54,968 nucleotides of DNA from Catenulisporales bacterium (GCA_019510485.1 JAEKKI010000131.1:1-54968); one strand, 5' to 3'. Shown: positions 19,740 to 28,181, counted from the stretch's first letter. The notes: generated from the sequence alone by a model not told the origin. Program-made: numbers and translations.

Positions 19740-20606
19740 GTGCGCGCATCTCCCGGCGGCGCGATCCCGGCGCCATACATGGCCTATCTGCGGGTCTACG
19801 AGCCGCTGGCCGCCTTTCCCGCTGGTGAGCGCCGGGAGTGGGAAGCGTGGCTGGCGCGCAACCCGGCGGGGCCGACGCTCGCCGACGAGCAGTCGCGGTC
19901 GCTGCGGGCCCTGGTGGCGGTGCCGCCCATCGCCGTGCCGGAGGGCGAGGAGCGCGTCGCCTACGTCCTGCACGGTGACGCCGGGCCGCTCTTGTGCCCG
20001 TGGCAGTCGCGGCTGCGGTCGTGGCTGGCGCTGACCGAGCTGCGGGCCGTGCACGGGGAGGGCGGGGTGCGCCTCTTCTGGCCGCAGCGAGTGCTGGACC
20101 GCGCCGACCGCGAGTACGACCGGTGGTGGGCCGAGGACCCGGAGGCGTTGCCGCATATTCTCACCTCCTCGTGGCAGATCCCGATCCGGTGGTTGGTGCT
20201 TTTCCGCCAAGAGGACGGGATCGCGGACGAGGATCTCTCCCTGTACTTCCGGACTCCCATGAGCGAGGCGCGCAAGCGCTGTGCCAGGGCATTGCGGGCG
20301 CTGAAGCGGGCGTTGGGGGACGGCCCGCTGGTGGAGGCCGTGCAGACCTTGGGGATGTGGCTGGAGGAGTTCCACCCGCTGTCTACGGTGGAGCTGGACT
20401 ACGGCGGGCTCATGGGGTTGCTCGTCGCACAGGGAGCCGTGGGCTCTGACGAACGCCAAGGTGGAGTGGTCATGGACTGCTCGGTGCGTTACGTCGCGGA
20501 GGGCCTCGCCGCGCTGGCGCAGGGTAACGACGCCGCTGTCACCTCGGCGTATCTGCGTTATCGCGTGAAGTGGGATGCGGTGCGGCTGCTGGCCCGCGCC
20601 AACTGA
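19740..20606 (+). CDS. Conserved actinobacterial protein of unknown function
   Basis: The 288-residue soluble protein is divergent from vdh and lies in front of bldC, as does a protein of the same kind in streptomycetes. It has a [10 protein letters not shown] start, several Trp-rich stretches ([35 protein letters not shown]) and no membrane segment or known catalytic motif. The start is open: GTG at 19740, or ATG at 19779 which begins [11 protein letters not shown] role in development is suggested only by the neighbourhood. Confidence 0.75.
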   Translation: MRASPGGAIPAPYMAYLRVYEPLAAFPAGERREWEAWLARNPAGPTLADEQSRSLRALVAVPPIAVPEGEERVAYVLHGDAGPLLCPWQSRLRSWLALTELRAVHGEGGVRLFWPQRVLDRADREYDRWWAEDPEALPHILTSSWQIPIRWLVLFRQEDGIADEDLSLYFRTPMSEARKRCARALRALKRALGDGPLVEAVQTLGMWLEEFHPLSTVELDYGGLMGLLVAQGAVGSDERQGGVVMDCSVRYVAEGLAALAQGNDAAVTSAYLRYRVKWDAVRLLARAN

Positions 20607-20983
20607 GCGCGCCGATCTGATCAGGGGTCTTCCGCATACCCGGCCGGCCGTGCCAAGATCATCGCCGGGGGGTCGAATCCGGACACGGGGGTCGAAGCAA
20701 TCCACTGATGCCGCCCTCGATCGACACAGCGTCACGAGGGTGAAGCTGTCCGTATATCGGCCCCTACGTCCGGGGTCGGCCGGTGCGGGTTTTGTGTATC
20801 GATTTCATAGATATCGCCCACGGCGCCGGTCGGATGGTGTACTTGTACTGTGAACGACAAGCCGTTCGTCCTATAACCGACACGGCCGCACGGTCTTCCC
20901 GGGACCGGGCAAGCGAGGCTATCGGGGAGGGTCCACGAGAAATCGGGCGCGCTGGGTGCCCGTTTCCGTCAGGAGGAGTCCAT
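20607..20983 (+). promoter_or_regulatory. Long bldC upstream region
   Basis: No gene is visible in these 377 bases. The right part holds a promoter-like pair, GTGAAC and TATAAC, 16 bases apart near 20852-20880, which would give a leader of roughly 100 bases. The left part contains two GGGGTCGAA copies about 20 bases apart. A GGAGG ribosome-binding site at 20971-20976 serves bldC. Such a long leader is out of step with the leaderless genes around it and suggests transcriptional control of bldC. Confidence 0.45.
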
Positions 20984-21187
20984 ATGACCGCACGTACGCC
21001 GGACGCTGAGCCTCTGCTCACGCCTGCCGAGGTGGCCACCATGTTCCGCGTCGACCCCAAGACGGTCACGCGCTGGGCCAAGGCCGGCAAGCTGACGTCT
21101 ATCCGCACCCTGGGAGGGCACCGCCGCTACCGCGAGCAGGAGGTGCGCGCTCTGCTGAACGGCATCCCGCCGCAGCGTGAGGGCTGA
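20984..21187 (+). CDS. bldC: Developmental regulator BldC
   Basis: The 67-residue protein is essentially a MerR-type winged helix-turn-helix without a sensor domain: LLTPAEVATMFRVDPKTVTRWAKAGKL and then the wing IRTLGGHRRYREQEV. This is BldC, which in Streptomyces binds head-to-tail on direct repeats and delays entry into development. The ATG is preceded by a strong AGGAGG site 8 bases upstream. The length matches the known protein (about 68 residues). A hairpin terminator follows. Confidence 0.95.
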   Translation: MTARTPDAEPLLTPAEVATMFRVDPKTVTRWAKAGKLTSIRTLGGHRRYREQEVRALLNGIPPQREG

Positions 21188-21238
21188 ACCCGTCTGGTCA
21201 TCTCGTTCTTCATATGTCCAACGGGGGTTAGCCGGGCG

Positions 21239-21270
21239 ACGCTCCAAGGGACGGGCCCCTTGGAGCGTTT
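21239..21270 (+). terminator. Rho-independent terminator after bldC
   Basis: ACGCTCCAAGGG (21239-21250) pairs perfectly with CCCTTGGAGCGT (21257-21268) around a 6-base loop and is followed by TT. It lies about 50 bases past the bldC stop. Confidence 0.8.
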
Positions 21271-21390
21271 AGTCGTTCGCCCCGACGCTCGCCGGAGCGG
21301 CCCGGTCGCCGTAGTCCATCGCCATGATGTCGACCACGGACGGCTTCAGGGCCGTTCTCGGCCCGCCATGGACACGACGTTCACGCCATC
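21269..21390 (-). pseudogene. Remnant of a GH18 chitinase-like gene
   Basis: Read on the minus strand, this stretch encodes LKPSVVDIMAMDYGDRAAP and a stop TAA at 21271-21269. The VxxMxMDYGD segment is typical of one GH18 chitinase subgroup. Just upstream another frame gives TDGVNVVSMAG, which would precede it in such enzymes, so the fragment is also frameshifted. No start, no catalytic DxxDxDxE motif and no room for the rest of a gene exist before cydB. The call rests on short motifs and is tentative. Confidence 0.5.
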
Positions 21391-21403
21391 GGTGCGTCAG
21401 GCT

Positions 21404-22423
21404 TCACTGACTTTGCGTAGCCTCGAACTCGCGTTCGCCTTCGGGCCCTGAGAAGACCTTCAGCAGGAGGTAGAACGCCGGAAGGATGACCACGAGGCCG
21501 AAGGCCATGGCGATCAACAGGGCGTGCAGGTTGGCGGTGCCCGCCGCTGACTCGCGGGCTGTCGCCGCCCCGACCGCGAGATCCGGGTACTGCGCCGCCG
21601 CCCAACCCAGGAGCACAGCGGCGACCGCGGCCCCGGCGGTGGCGCGGGCCAGCACATAGCGCCGCGCCCAGATCACCGCGATCGAGCCGAAGCCGCAGAG
21701 CACGGCCAGCACGACGAACGGGATCGAGCGGTCGGTGAAGCGGTGCGCGACGACCGGCGCGTCGCGGTAGAGCAAAGGCAACAGCGCGAGGCTCACCGCT
21801 CCGGCCAGCGTCGCCGCGGCGAGCGCCTTGCGGCGGAAGGCCGGCACCAGGTCCTTGGCATCCGGATCGGTACCGGCGTCGTGGCACAGGTAGACCGCTG
21901 CGAGGAATGCGGTGACGACGACCGCGAAGACGCCGGAGACGAGGGTGAAAGCGGAGCCGAACGGCGCCAGCGGCCCGGAAGTGGCGGTCACTTTTCCGGT
22001 GGCCAGCGCCGCTCCGCTGACGCCGAGCATGAACGGCGTGATCGAGGAGGCGACGGCGAAGATGCGGCTCCACAGGGATTCCGGACCCGCCGCGCCTTCG
22101 CCGTAAGCGCGGTAGACGTAGGCCGCGCCGCGCAGCACGATGCCGGCGAGCGCGAGGGCCAGCGGCAGTTCCAGGCCGCGGGCGATGAGGCCGAAGGCGG
22201 TGGGGAAGCCGCTGAAGGTGGCGACGATGACGAAGATCAGCCAGACGTGGTTGGCCTCCCACACCGGGCCCAGGGCGTGCGCGATGAGGCGGCGCTCGCG
22301 GTCGGCGTGGCGGCCGTGGGCGAGCAGGTCCCAGACGCCGGCGCCGAAGTCCGCGCCGGCCAGCAGGGCGTAGGCGGCCAGGGCGGAGACGATGACGGCT
22401 AGCAGGAGGTCGACGGCGGTCAT
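21404..22423 (-). CDS. cydB: Cytochrome bd oxidase subunit II
   Basis: The 339-residue polytopic protein is the second subunit of the bd-type quinol oxidase, which reduces oxygen in the membrane at low oxygen or under stress. The start YALLAGADFGAGVWDLLA and the following GPVWEANHVWLIFVIVATFSGF segment (residues about 50-75) are family signatures, with about eight membrane helices. Its start overlaps the cydA stop by four bases, so translation is coupled. No cydCD genes follow in the window. Confidence 0.94.
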   Translation of the reverse strand: MTAVDLLLAVIVSALAAYALLAGADFGAGVWDLLAHGRHADRERRLIAHALGPVWEANHVWLIFVIVATFSGFPTAFGLIARGLELPLALALAGIVLRGAAYVYRAYGEGAAGPESLWSRIFAVASSITPFMLGVSGAALATGKVTATSGPLAPFGSAFTLVSGVFAVVVTAFLAAVYLCHDAGTDPDAKDLVPAFRRKALAAATLAGAVSLALLPLLYRDAPVVAHRFTDRSIPFVVLAVLCGFGSIAVIWARRYVLARATAGAAVAAVLLGWAAAQYPDLAVGAATARESAAGTANLHALLIAMAFGLVVILPAFYLLLKVFSGPEGEREFEATQSQ

Positions 22424-23841
22424 CGGGGCGTTCCTTCCAAGTGGGCGTGCTCAGGCCTTGGGGATTCGAGGGCTGATGAATCCGGATCCAGCGGTGTCGG
22501 CAGGTCGCTGTCGGCGGCCAGGCTCGGCGGCGCACCGGTCGCCAGCCGCCGCAGGATCAGCACCAGCGCCGTGGCCAGCCCGAGGTAGACGAGCACCGTG
22601 GCGGCCAGCGACCAGCCGATGCCGCCACTGGTGGTCGCGGCCTCGCGCACGGTCATCCGGCCGTAGACGATCCACGGCTGCCGCCCGGCCTCCGTGACCT
22701 CCCAGCCGGCCAGCATCGCGAACATCGCCGCCGGACCGGTGAGCGCGCCGGCGACAAGCCAGGGCCGGTTCAGCGGAATCAGCGGCCGGATTCCCTTGCG
22801 GCGACGCCAGAGCGCGACCGCGGCCAACAGCGTCGCCAAGCCCAGGATCGCCATCCCCGCGCCCACCATCGTGTCGAAGGCCAGGTGCACCACCGGCGTC
22901 GCGGGCTGCTCCTTGGCGGGCAGGATGTCCAGGCCGCGGATGGTCTTGTCGGCGCGGAACCCGGTCAGCAGCGACAGGCCGTCCGGGATCTCGATGCCGA
23001 AGCGGATCTTGCCGGTGTGCGGGTCGTAGATGCCGCCGAGGGTCAGCGGGGCGTGGTCGCGGGTGTGGGCCAGCCCCTCCATCGCGGCGAGCTTGGCCGG
23101 CTGGTACTTCTCCACGACGCGGGCCGCCAGGTCCCCGACCACCAACTGCACCGGCGCGGCCGCCAGCACCGTGACCAGCCCGACGCGGAACCCCCGCCGG
23201 TGATACGCGTCGCGCCGGCCGCGCAGCATCCCGACCGCGTAGACCGCGGCCACCACGCCGCCGGTGCACATGATCGCGGCGAGCAGCATGTGCAGCGACT
23301 CCGGCAGCGCACCTGGTCCGGTCAGCGGCGCGAGCGGCTCGGCGGAGACGACCTTGCCGCCGACCTCCTTGATCCCGGTGGGGACGTTCATCCAGGCGTT
23401 CGCGGTGACGATGAACAGCGTGGACAGCGTTCCGGAGATCGCGATCGGCCACAGCGTGAGCCAGTGCGCACGTGGCGACAGGCGCTTCCAGCCGTAGAGG
23501 TAGAGGCCGACGAAGATCGCCTCGGCGAAGAAGGCGAAGGCCTCCAACGTGAACGGCAACCCGAGCACACCGCCGTACCGGGCCATGAACGCCGGCCACA
23601 GCAGCCCGAACTCGAAGGACAGCACGGTCCCCGACACGGCGCCGATCGCGAACAGCACCGCCATCACCCGCGACCACTTCTTGGTCAGCGCGAGCCAGAC
23701 GGCGTCGCCGGTCCGCAGCCACCGTCCCTCGGTGACGATCAGCAGCCAGGGCAGGCCCACGCCGAAGACCGCGAAGACGATGTGGAAGGCCAGCGAGAAG
23801 CCGGTCTGGACTCTGGCGTCGGTGAGTGTGCTGCCGAGCAT
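22420..23841 (-). CDS. cydA: Cytochrome bd oxidase subunit I
   Basis: The 473-residue haem-bearing subunit has His20 in the first helix (TGFSLAFHIVFA), MAVLFAIGAVSGTVLSFEFGLLWP near residue 60, the haem b558 His in ESLHMLLAAIMCTG near 187 and GWEVTEAGRQPWIVYG near 385. The quinol loop is short, as in CioA-like forms. I place the start at 23841, where the first helix begins; the open frame upstream overlaps the divergent blaI gene and has no homology. The 58 bases to blaI hold two inverted repeats, so cydAB is probably under BlaI control. Confidence 0.93.
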   Translation of the reverse strand: MLGSTLTDARVQTGFSLAFHIVFAVFGVGLPWLLIVTEGRWLRTGDAVWLALTKKWSRVMAVLFAIGAVSGTVLSFEFGLLWPAFMARYGGVLGLPFTLEAFAFFAEAIFVGLYLYGWKRLSPRAHWLTLWPIAISGTLSTLFIVTANAWMNVPTGIKEVGGKVVSAEPLAPLTGPGALPESLHMLLAAIMCTGGVVAAVYAVGMLRGRRDAYHRRGFRVGLVTVLAAAPVQLVVGDLAARVVEKYQPAKLAAMEGLAHTRDHAPLTLGGIYDPHTGKIRFGIEIPDGLSLLTGFRADKTIRGLDILPAKEQPATPVVHLAFDTMVGAGMAILGLATLLAAVALWRRRKGIRPLIPLNRPWLVAGALTGPAAMFAMLAGWEVTEAGRQPWIVYGRMTVREAATTSGGIGWSLAATVLVYLGLATALVLILRRLATGAPPSLAADSDLPTPLDPDSSALESPRPEHAHLEGTPR

Positions 23842-23857
23842 GGGCGCCCTCCGAGTT

Positions 23858-23890
23858 TCTACAAATCGTAGAAGTTCTACCGGTTGTAGA
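23858..23890. promoter_or_regulatory. Two TCTAC-N5-GTAGA operators between cydA and blaI
   Basis: TCTACAAATCGTAGA (23858-23872) and TCTACCGGTTGTAGA (23876-23890) are two inverted repeats with the same half-sites, centred 18 bases apart. BlaI/MecI dimers bind CTACA-type dyads of this kind. The second overlaps TAGAGT (23887-23892), a -10-like box 7 bases before the blaI ATG, so binding would block blaI itself and probably cydAB on the other side. Confidence 0.75.
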
Positions 23891-23899
23891 GTAGCGCCC

Positions 23900-24286
23900 A
23901 TGGCGAACGAACGCGCGGGTACCCCCCGTCTGGGCGAACTGGAACGCGCGGTGATGGACCTGCTGTGGGCCACCCCCGAAGGCAGCACCGCACAGGAACT
24001 CGTCGAACGCCTGGCCACCCGCGACGGCGGCACCGAGTTGGCGCCCACCACGATCCTGACCGTGCTGGACCGCTTACGCCGCAAGGACTTCGTCGACCGG
24101 GAGCGCGCCGGGCGCGCGCATCGGTACCGAGCGGTGCGCACACGCGATGATGTGGTGGCGGCGTCGATGCTCGCCGCACTGGAGACGACGGACGACCGGC
24201 GCTCGGCGCTGGTGCGGTTCGCGGGGGCGGTTTCGGCGGAGGAGGCGGCTTTGTTGCGGGAGGCTTTGGCGGAGCTGGAGGAGTAG
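23900..24286 (+). CDS. BlaI/MecI-family transcriptional repressor
   Basis: The 128-residue protein has the BlaI winged helix: LGELERAVMDLLWATPEGSTAQELVERL and then TTILTVLDRLRRKDFVDRERAGRAHRYRAV, followed by a dimerisation tail ending in LREALAELEE. The ATG at 23900 follows two matching operators and a TANNNT box at leaderless distance. It is paired with an M56 peptidase gene 12 bases downstream, the usual two-part arrangement. In mycobacteria BlaI has been linked to respiratory genes, which fits the divergent cydAB. Confidence 0.9.
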   Translation: MANERAGTPRLGELERAVMDLLWATPEGSTAQELVERLATRDGGTELAPTTILTVLDRLRRKDFVDRERAGRAHRYRAVRTRDDVVAASMLAALETTDDRRSALVRFAGAVSAEEAALLREALAELEE

Positions 24287-24298
24287 GCGGCGTTTTCC

Positions 24299-25237
24299 AT
24301 GCCCGTTGACGCTTGGCTGCTGGCCGTTCTCGCGATTCTTTTGGCGTGGCCGGTTCCGGTGGCGTTGGCGCGCGCGGCGTGGCCGAAGCGGCATACGCGG
24401 GCGGCGATCGCGTTGTGGCAGGCGGTCGGGATCGCCGGCGGGCTTTCGCTGATAGGAGCGCCGCTGGCGATCGGCGTGGCACCGCTCGACGGGCATCTGC
24501 GGACCGGATTGGCCGAGCTCGGTCGCGATGCGATGCACCTGCGGGTGCCGTCGGCGCTCGCGACGCCGCAAGAGATCGCGTTGGCGCTCGCCGGAATGCT
24601 CACGGTGCGGCTGGTCGGCGTGACATCGCTCTCAGCACTCCGCATCGAGCGCGACCTCCGCCGTCAGCGCAACGCCGTCGACCTCGCCGCCGAGCACGCC
24701 GACCGCCAGCTCCGTGTGCTCGAACACGCCGCACCGGCCGCCTACTGCCTGCCCGGCACGCGTCCGCGCATCGTCATCACCGAGGGCACGATCGCCGCGC
24801 TCGCACCCGACGAGCTCGAAGCGGTCCTCGCCCACGAACGCGCGCACGCCCGCTGGCGTCACGAACTGGTGGTCCAGCCTTTCGTGGCTTGGGAATCCGC
24901 TCTGCCGCTGCCCCCGGCGCGCCGCGCGGCCGCCGCCGTCACCACGCTCGTCGAGATGCTCGCCGACGATCACGCGGCGCGCGACGTCGGGCGTCCCGCT
25001 CTCGCTCGCGCGTTGGTCGCCATCGGCGGCACCGCCGGTCCGATCCCGAATCAGAGCGTGAACAGCAGCATGATCACCGCGGCATCGGCCACAGCCGGCA
25101 CTCCGACCCTCACCCGCGTCCAGCGCCTGGTCCGCAAGACGCCGCCGCCATCGCTCACCGAACGCCTCATCGGCCCGGCGGTCTGGCTCGCCGCCGTCGC
25201 CCTCGTAGCCGGGCCGACTTGGTTCCTCCTGCGCTGA
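24299..25237 (+). CDS. M56-family membrane metallopeptidase (short BlaR1-like)
   Basis: The 312-residue membrane protein has hydrophobic segments near residues 5-25, 40-60, 88-110 and 290-310 and the zinc motif HERAH (His179, Glu180, His183) in ELEAVLAHERAHARWRHEL. It resembles the protease part of BlaR1/MecR1, which cleaves the partner repressor, but it lacks the penicillin-binding sensor domain (312 versus about 600 residues), so the signal is unlikely to be a beta-lactam. It follows blaI by 12 bases and is probably co-transcribed. Confidence 0.88.
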   Translation: MPVDAWLLAVLAILLAWPVPVALARAAWPKRHTRAAIALWQAVGIAGGLSLIGAPLAIGVAPLDGHLRTGLAELGRDAMHLRVPSALATPQEIALALAGMLTVRLVGVTSLSALRIERDLRRQRNAVDLAAEHADRQLRVLEHAAPAAYCLPGTRPRIVITEGTIAALAPDELEAVLAHERAHARWRHELVVQPFVAWESALPLPPARRAAAAVTTLVEMLADDHAARDVGRPALARALVAIGGTAGPIPNQSVNSSMITAASATAGTPTLTRVQRLVRKTPPPSLTERLIGPAVWLAAVALVAGPTWFLLR

Positions 25238-25290
25238 CCCGCGGCTGCTTTGCCGGCACGGGCCTCATCGCCGGACCGCTCCGATCCGCC

Positions 25291-26580
25291 CTACTCCGCG
25301 AAGAAAACCGCCGCCGCCGAAGCCAGCAAGAACGGATCGTCCGCCCCGCCCAACTCCCGCGCCGAGTGCATCGAGAGCGCCGTGATCCCCACGTCGAACG
25401 TCGTCACCCCCAGCTTCGCGGCCGTGATCGGACCGATCGTCGTTCCGCAGGGCATCGAGTTCTTGCTCACGAAGAACTGGCTCGGGATGCCCGCGCGTTC
25501 GCACACATCCGCCCAGATCGCGCGTCCGAGACCGTCGGTGGCATAGCGCTGATTCACGTTGATCTTCAGCGCCGGGCCGCGGTTCAGGGCGGGGCGGTGG
25601 CCGGGCTCGTGGCGTTCCGGATAGTTCGGATGCACGGCGTGGCTCATGTCGCTGGACATGCACACGGTCGCGGCCATGGCGCGCGCCAGGTCGTCCGTCG
25701 AGCCCGCCAGCTGACTCTGGGTGACGCGGCTCAGCACATTGCCCAGCAGCGGCCCGCCGGCACCGGTGTCCGACTCGCTGCCGGTCTCCTCGTGGTCGAA
25801 CGCCGCCAGCACCGGGATCGCCGCGCCGGCACCGATCTGCGTAGCAGCGAGAAGTGCCTGCACCCCGGCATGCACCGAAACCAAGTTGTCCATCCGCGGC
25901 GCGGCGATCATCTCCAGATCCCGCCCCAAATACGCCGGCGGCGTCACGTCGTGCAGCATCAGGTCCCAGCCCAGTACGTCACCGGCCGCGACCCCGGCTT
26001 CCTTCGCCGCGAACTCCACCAGCGCGCCGTCCTCCACCGGACCCAGGCCCCACACCGGCGTCAGGTGCTGCTGTTTGTCGAGCAACAGCCCGTTGTCATT
26101 CACGCCCCGGTCCAGGTGCACCGCGAGCTGCGGCACCCGCATCAGCGCCCGGTCGACGTGCACCAGCGTGGCGTCGCCGCCGCGCAGCACCAGGCGCCCG
26201 GCCAGGCCCAGGTCGCGGTCCAGCCAGGAGTTCAGCAGCGGCCCGCCGTACAGCTCCACCCCCACCTGCCGGAACCCGGCCGAGCCGGTGTCCGGGCGCG
26301 GCTTGATCCGCAGGTTCGGGGAGTCGGTGTGCGCCCCGATGATGCGGAACCCGGCATGCGGCGCCGCACCCTCGGGCACGTACCAGGCGATCAGTGCCGC
26401 GCCCCGGATCACGTAGAAGCCGCCGGCCCCGGCCGCGTCCCAGGCCGCCGCCTGGCGCAGCTGCCGGAACCCGGCGGCGTCCAGCCGGGCGGCCGCGTTC
26501 GCCACCGCGTGGTACGGGGTCGGCGAGGCAGCGAGGAACGTCAGGAGGTCGTCCGTGTGGGCGCGATCGAAAATCGGCAT
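25291..26580 (-). CDS. M18-family aminopeptidase
   Basis: The 429-residue cytoplasmic zinc peptidase removes acidic N-terminal residues from peptides in the characterised members. Signatures are ASPTPYHAVANAA near residue 20, GAHTDSPNLRIKP (metal His and Asp) near 80, FDHEETGSES (catalytic Glu pair) near 257, and SSDMSHAVHPNYPERHEPGH (last metal His) near 310. The length and motif order are normal for the bacterial M18 (ApeB/DNPEP) family. It stands alone, and a perfect inverted repeat lies just upstream of its start. Confidence 0.92.
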   Translation of the reverse strand: MPIFDRAHTDDLLTFLAASPTPYHAVANAAARLDAAGFRQLRQAAAWDAAGAGGFYVIRGAALIAWYVPEGAAPHAGFRIIGAHTDSPNLRIKPRPDTGSAGFRQVGVELYGGPLLNSWLDRDLGLAGRLVLRGGDATLVHVDRALMRVPQLAVHLDRGVNDNGLLLDKQQHLTPVWGLGPVEDGALVEFAAKEAGVAAGDVLGWDLMLHDVTPPAYLGRDLEMIAAPRMDNLVSVHAGVQALLAATQIGAGAAIPVLAAFDHEETGSESDTGAGGPLLGNVLSRVTQSQLAGSTDDLARAMAATVCMSSDMSHAVHPNYPERHEPGHRPALNRGPALKINVNQRYATDGLGRAIWADVCERAGIPSQFFVSKNSMPCGTTIGPITAAKLGVTTFDVGITALSMHSARELGGADDPFLLASAAAVFFAE

Positions 26581-26598
26581 GGAATGAGCATAGGAGTA

Positions 26599-26635
26599 AT
26601 GCCGTCCCTGTCACCTGGTGTGAAAGGGACGGCAT
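26599..26635. promoter_or_regulatory. Nested inverted repeat upstream of the M18 gene
   Basis: ATGCCGTCCCT (26599-26609) and AGGGACGGCAT (26625-26635) are perfect 11-base arms, and the interior holds a second dyad, TCACCTGGTGTGA. It begins 18 bases before the M18 start codon on the minus strand, with a TATGCT box between, so it could be an operator or a structured leader. No T-run is present, which speaks against a terminator. Confidence 0.5.
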
Positions 26636-26690
26636 CACCGCCCTTACCGATGCGCTCCGGCCCGGCGAAGTCCTCATCCAGAAGGCCCTG

Positions 26691-26939
26691 ATGAGACGCA
26701 GCTCACAGGCGCAACCCGTTGCTTCGCCGGCGGTTCGGCAACACGCTCAGCCGATGCACGACACCACCGGTACGAAGCAGCGCATGGTGGCGCGCCGGGT
26801 CGAGCCGGCGGCCGATCCGGCGCTCGGGGACGAGGCCGCGGAAGTCGCGGATGCCGTGAAGCATCCCGACGGCGTGGAACTTACAGAACCGCTGCCGGCC
26901 ACCGCGCTCCAGGTACTGCGGCGGGTGGCCGGTGGCTGA
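26691..26939 (+). CDS. Possible small protein of unknown function
   Basis: An 82-residue open frame fills much of the 414-base space between the M18 and LysR genes. Its second half (EVADAVKHPDGVELTEPLPATALQVLRRVAGG) looks protein-like, the first half less so. No ribosome-binding site, membrane segment or known motif is visible. It could be a true small gene, a gene remnant or chance. Confidence 0.25.
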   Translation: MRRSSQAQPVASPAVRQHAQPMHDTTGTKQRMVARRVEPAADPALGDEAAEVADAVKHPDGVELTEPLPATALQVLRRVAGG

Positions 26940-26981
26940 GCCGAACCGAAAAACCCTGATTCAGTCGGCGCCGCCGCACCC

Positions 26982-26987
26982 TATCCT
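26982..26987 (+). promoter_or_regulatory. -10-like box TATCCT before the LysR gene
   Basis: TATCCT matches TANNNT and ends 8 bases before the ATG at 26995, so the mRNA would start at 26994-26995. No Shine-Dalgarno sequence is seen. Confidence 0.4.
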
Positions 26988-26994
26988 GGAACCG

Positions 26995-27858
26995 ATGGAC
27001 CTCGCGCTGCTCAGGACGTTTCTCGCCGTGCACCGCGCCGGCTCGCTGACCCGCGCCGCCGCGGACCTCGGACTGTCCCAGCCCGCCGTCACCGCGCAGA
27101 TCCGGAGTTTGGAGCAGCGGGCCGGCCGCGAGCTGTTCGTGCGCCTGCCGCGCGGCGTCCAGCCCACGCCGGACGCCGACGAGCTGGCCCGCGCCGTGGC
27201 TCCGCACCTGGACGCGCTGGCCGCCGTCGCGCACGACGCCCTGCTCACGGACCCGGCCGGGCAGGGGCTGGTGCGCCTCGGCTGTCCGGCCAGCCTCACC
27301 GCGACCCTGTTGCTCCCGGCCCTCGCCCCGCTGCTGGACGAGGGCCTTCGCGTCGTCGTCTCCGGCGGTCGCAGCGACGACCTGCTGACCTACCTGGCCG
27401 CCGGCCGGCTGGACCTGACGCTGACCACCTCCCGCCCCAGGCTGCCCGGCATCAGCGCGCTGCCGCTGGCGGACGAGGAGTACGTGCTCGTCGGCGCGCC
27501 GCGCTGGAAGCCCTTCGACCGCGCCGCCCGCACGCCGTTGATCGATCTCGCCGAGGACCTCCCCTATATACGGCTGTACTGGTCCTCGGTATACGACGCC
27601 AAACCGCCCTCCGACGCCGCGCTGGTCATCCCGGACCTGCGCGGCGTTCTCGATGCCGTGGTCGCCGGCTGCGGCGCGGCGGTGCTGCCGCGGGCGCTGT
27701 GCGCACAGGCGTTGGAGGCGGGGACGCTGGTGGCGCTGGAAGAGCCGGAGATCCCGCCGATCCGGACCATGTTCGTGGCCGTACGCGGCCAGCGGGTCCG
27801 CTCGGCGCCGGTGGTCCGGGTACGTGACCGGCTGGTCGCGGTCGCGGCGCACTGGTAG
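26995..27858 (+). CDS. LysR-family transcriptional regulator
   Basis: The 287-residue protein has the LysR winged helix at residues 1-60 (LALLRTFLAVHRAGSLTRAAADLGLSQPAVTAQIRSLEQRAGRELFVR) followed by a periplasmic-binding-protein-like effector domain. The effector is unknown. Unlike most LysR genes it has no obvious divergent target; upstream is only a doubtful small frame and downstream is a truncated gene fragment on the other strand. The boundary of that fragment coincides with the LysR stop, suggesting the regulator arrived by rearrangement. Confidence 0.88.
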   Translation: MDLALLRTFLAVHRAGSLTRAAADLGLSQPAVTAQIRSLEQRAGRELFVRLPRGVQPTPDADELARAVAPHLDALAAVAHDALLTDPAGQGLVRLGCPASLTATLLLPALAPLLDEGLRVVVSGGRSDDLLTYLAAGRLDLTLTTSRPRLPGISALPLADEEYVLVGAPRWKPFDRAARTPLIDLAEDLPYIRLYWSSVYDAKPPSDAALVIPDLRGVLDAVVAGCGAAVLPRALCAQALEAGTLVALEEPEIPPIRTMFVAVRGQRVRSAPVVRVRDRLVAVAAHW

Positions 27859-28077
27859 CGCTTCCAACACAGGCGGCGGATAACGCGGTCGCAGGGCGTA
27901 GCGGTCCGGGACGGCCAATTGCAAAGCGATGGCCAAGAGTAAGCCAAGTGCCACCGGCCAGCGGGCCTCGCCGGAGGTCTGGCGCAGCCCCGCCGGGATC
28001 GCCGCGGGATCCCGGTGTGGCCCGGCGACGTGGGCCGTTATCCGGTACGGCTCGGACTGGCGGGTGCCCGGCGGCAC
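27859..28077 (-). pseudogene. Truncated 5' part of a small membrane-protein gene
   Basis: On the minus strand a frame from a GTG at 28077 encodes a basic start and a clear membrane segment (ARWPVALGLLLAIALQLAVPDRY) followed by LRPRYPPPVLEAL. This pattern, a helix ending in LPDRL and then a PxxxLPALE segment, is familiar from small multi-helix actinobacterial membrane proteins. The homology-like part ends at 27859, exactly where the LysR stop lies, and the frame then runs antisense through LysR. The remaining helices are missing, so I read it as a truncated gene. Confidence 0.45.
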
Positions 28078-28181
28078 GGGGTTGGCGCACGGAGCCGGAG
28101 CAGCGCCGCCGGCACGGCGCGAACAGGCCTTGCCCGGGTGTTCTAAAGTGGGCGGGTCTGCCCGAGGGGGTTCCGAGAACC

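Noticed and set aside
20660..20700. Possible tRNA T-loop (GGTCGAATCC) upstream of bldC
   Set aside because: No matching acceptor, D or anticodon stems surround it.
19566..20735. Long N-terminal extension of valine dehydrogenase
   Set aside because: The extension is antisense to the conserved 19740 gene, and a proper ribosome-binding site and the family start are found at 19565.
24313..26691. 792-codon plus-strand frame over the M56 and M18 genes
   Set aside because: Shadow frame: Arg-rich, crosses the M56 gene in the wrong frame and the M18 gene in antisense.
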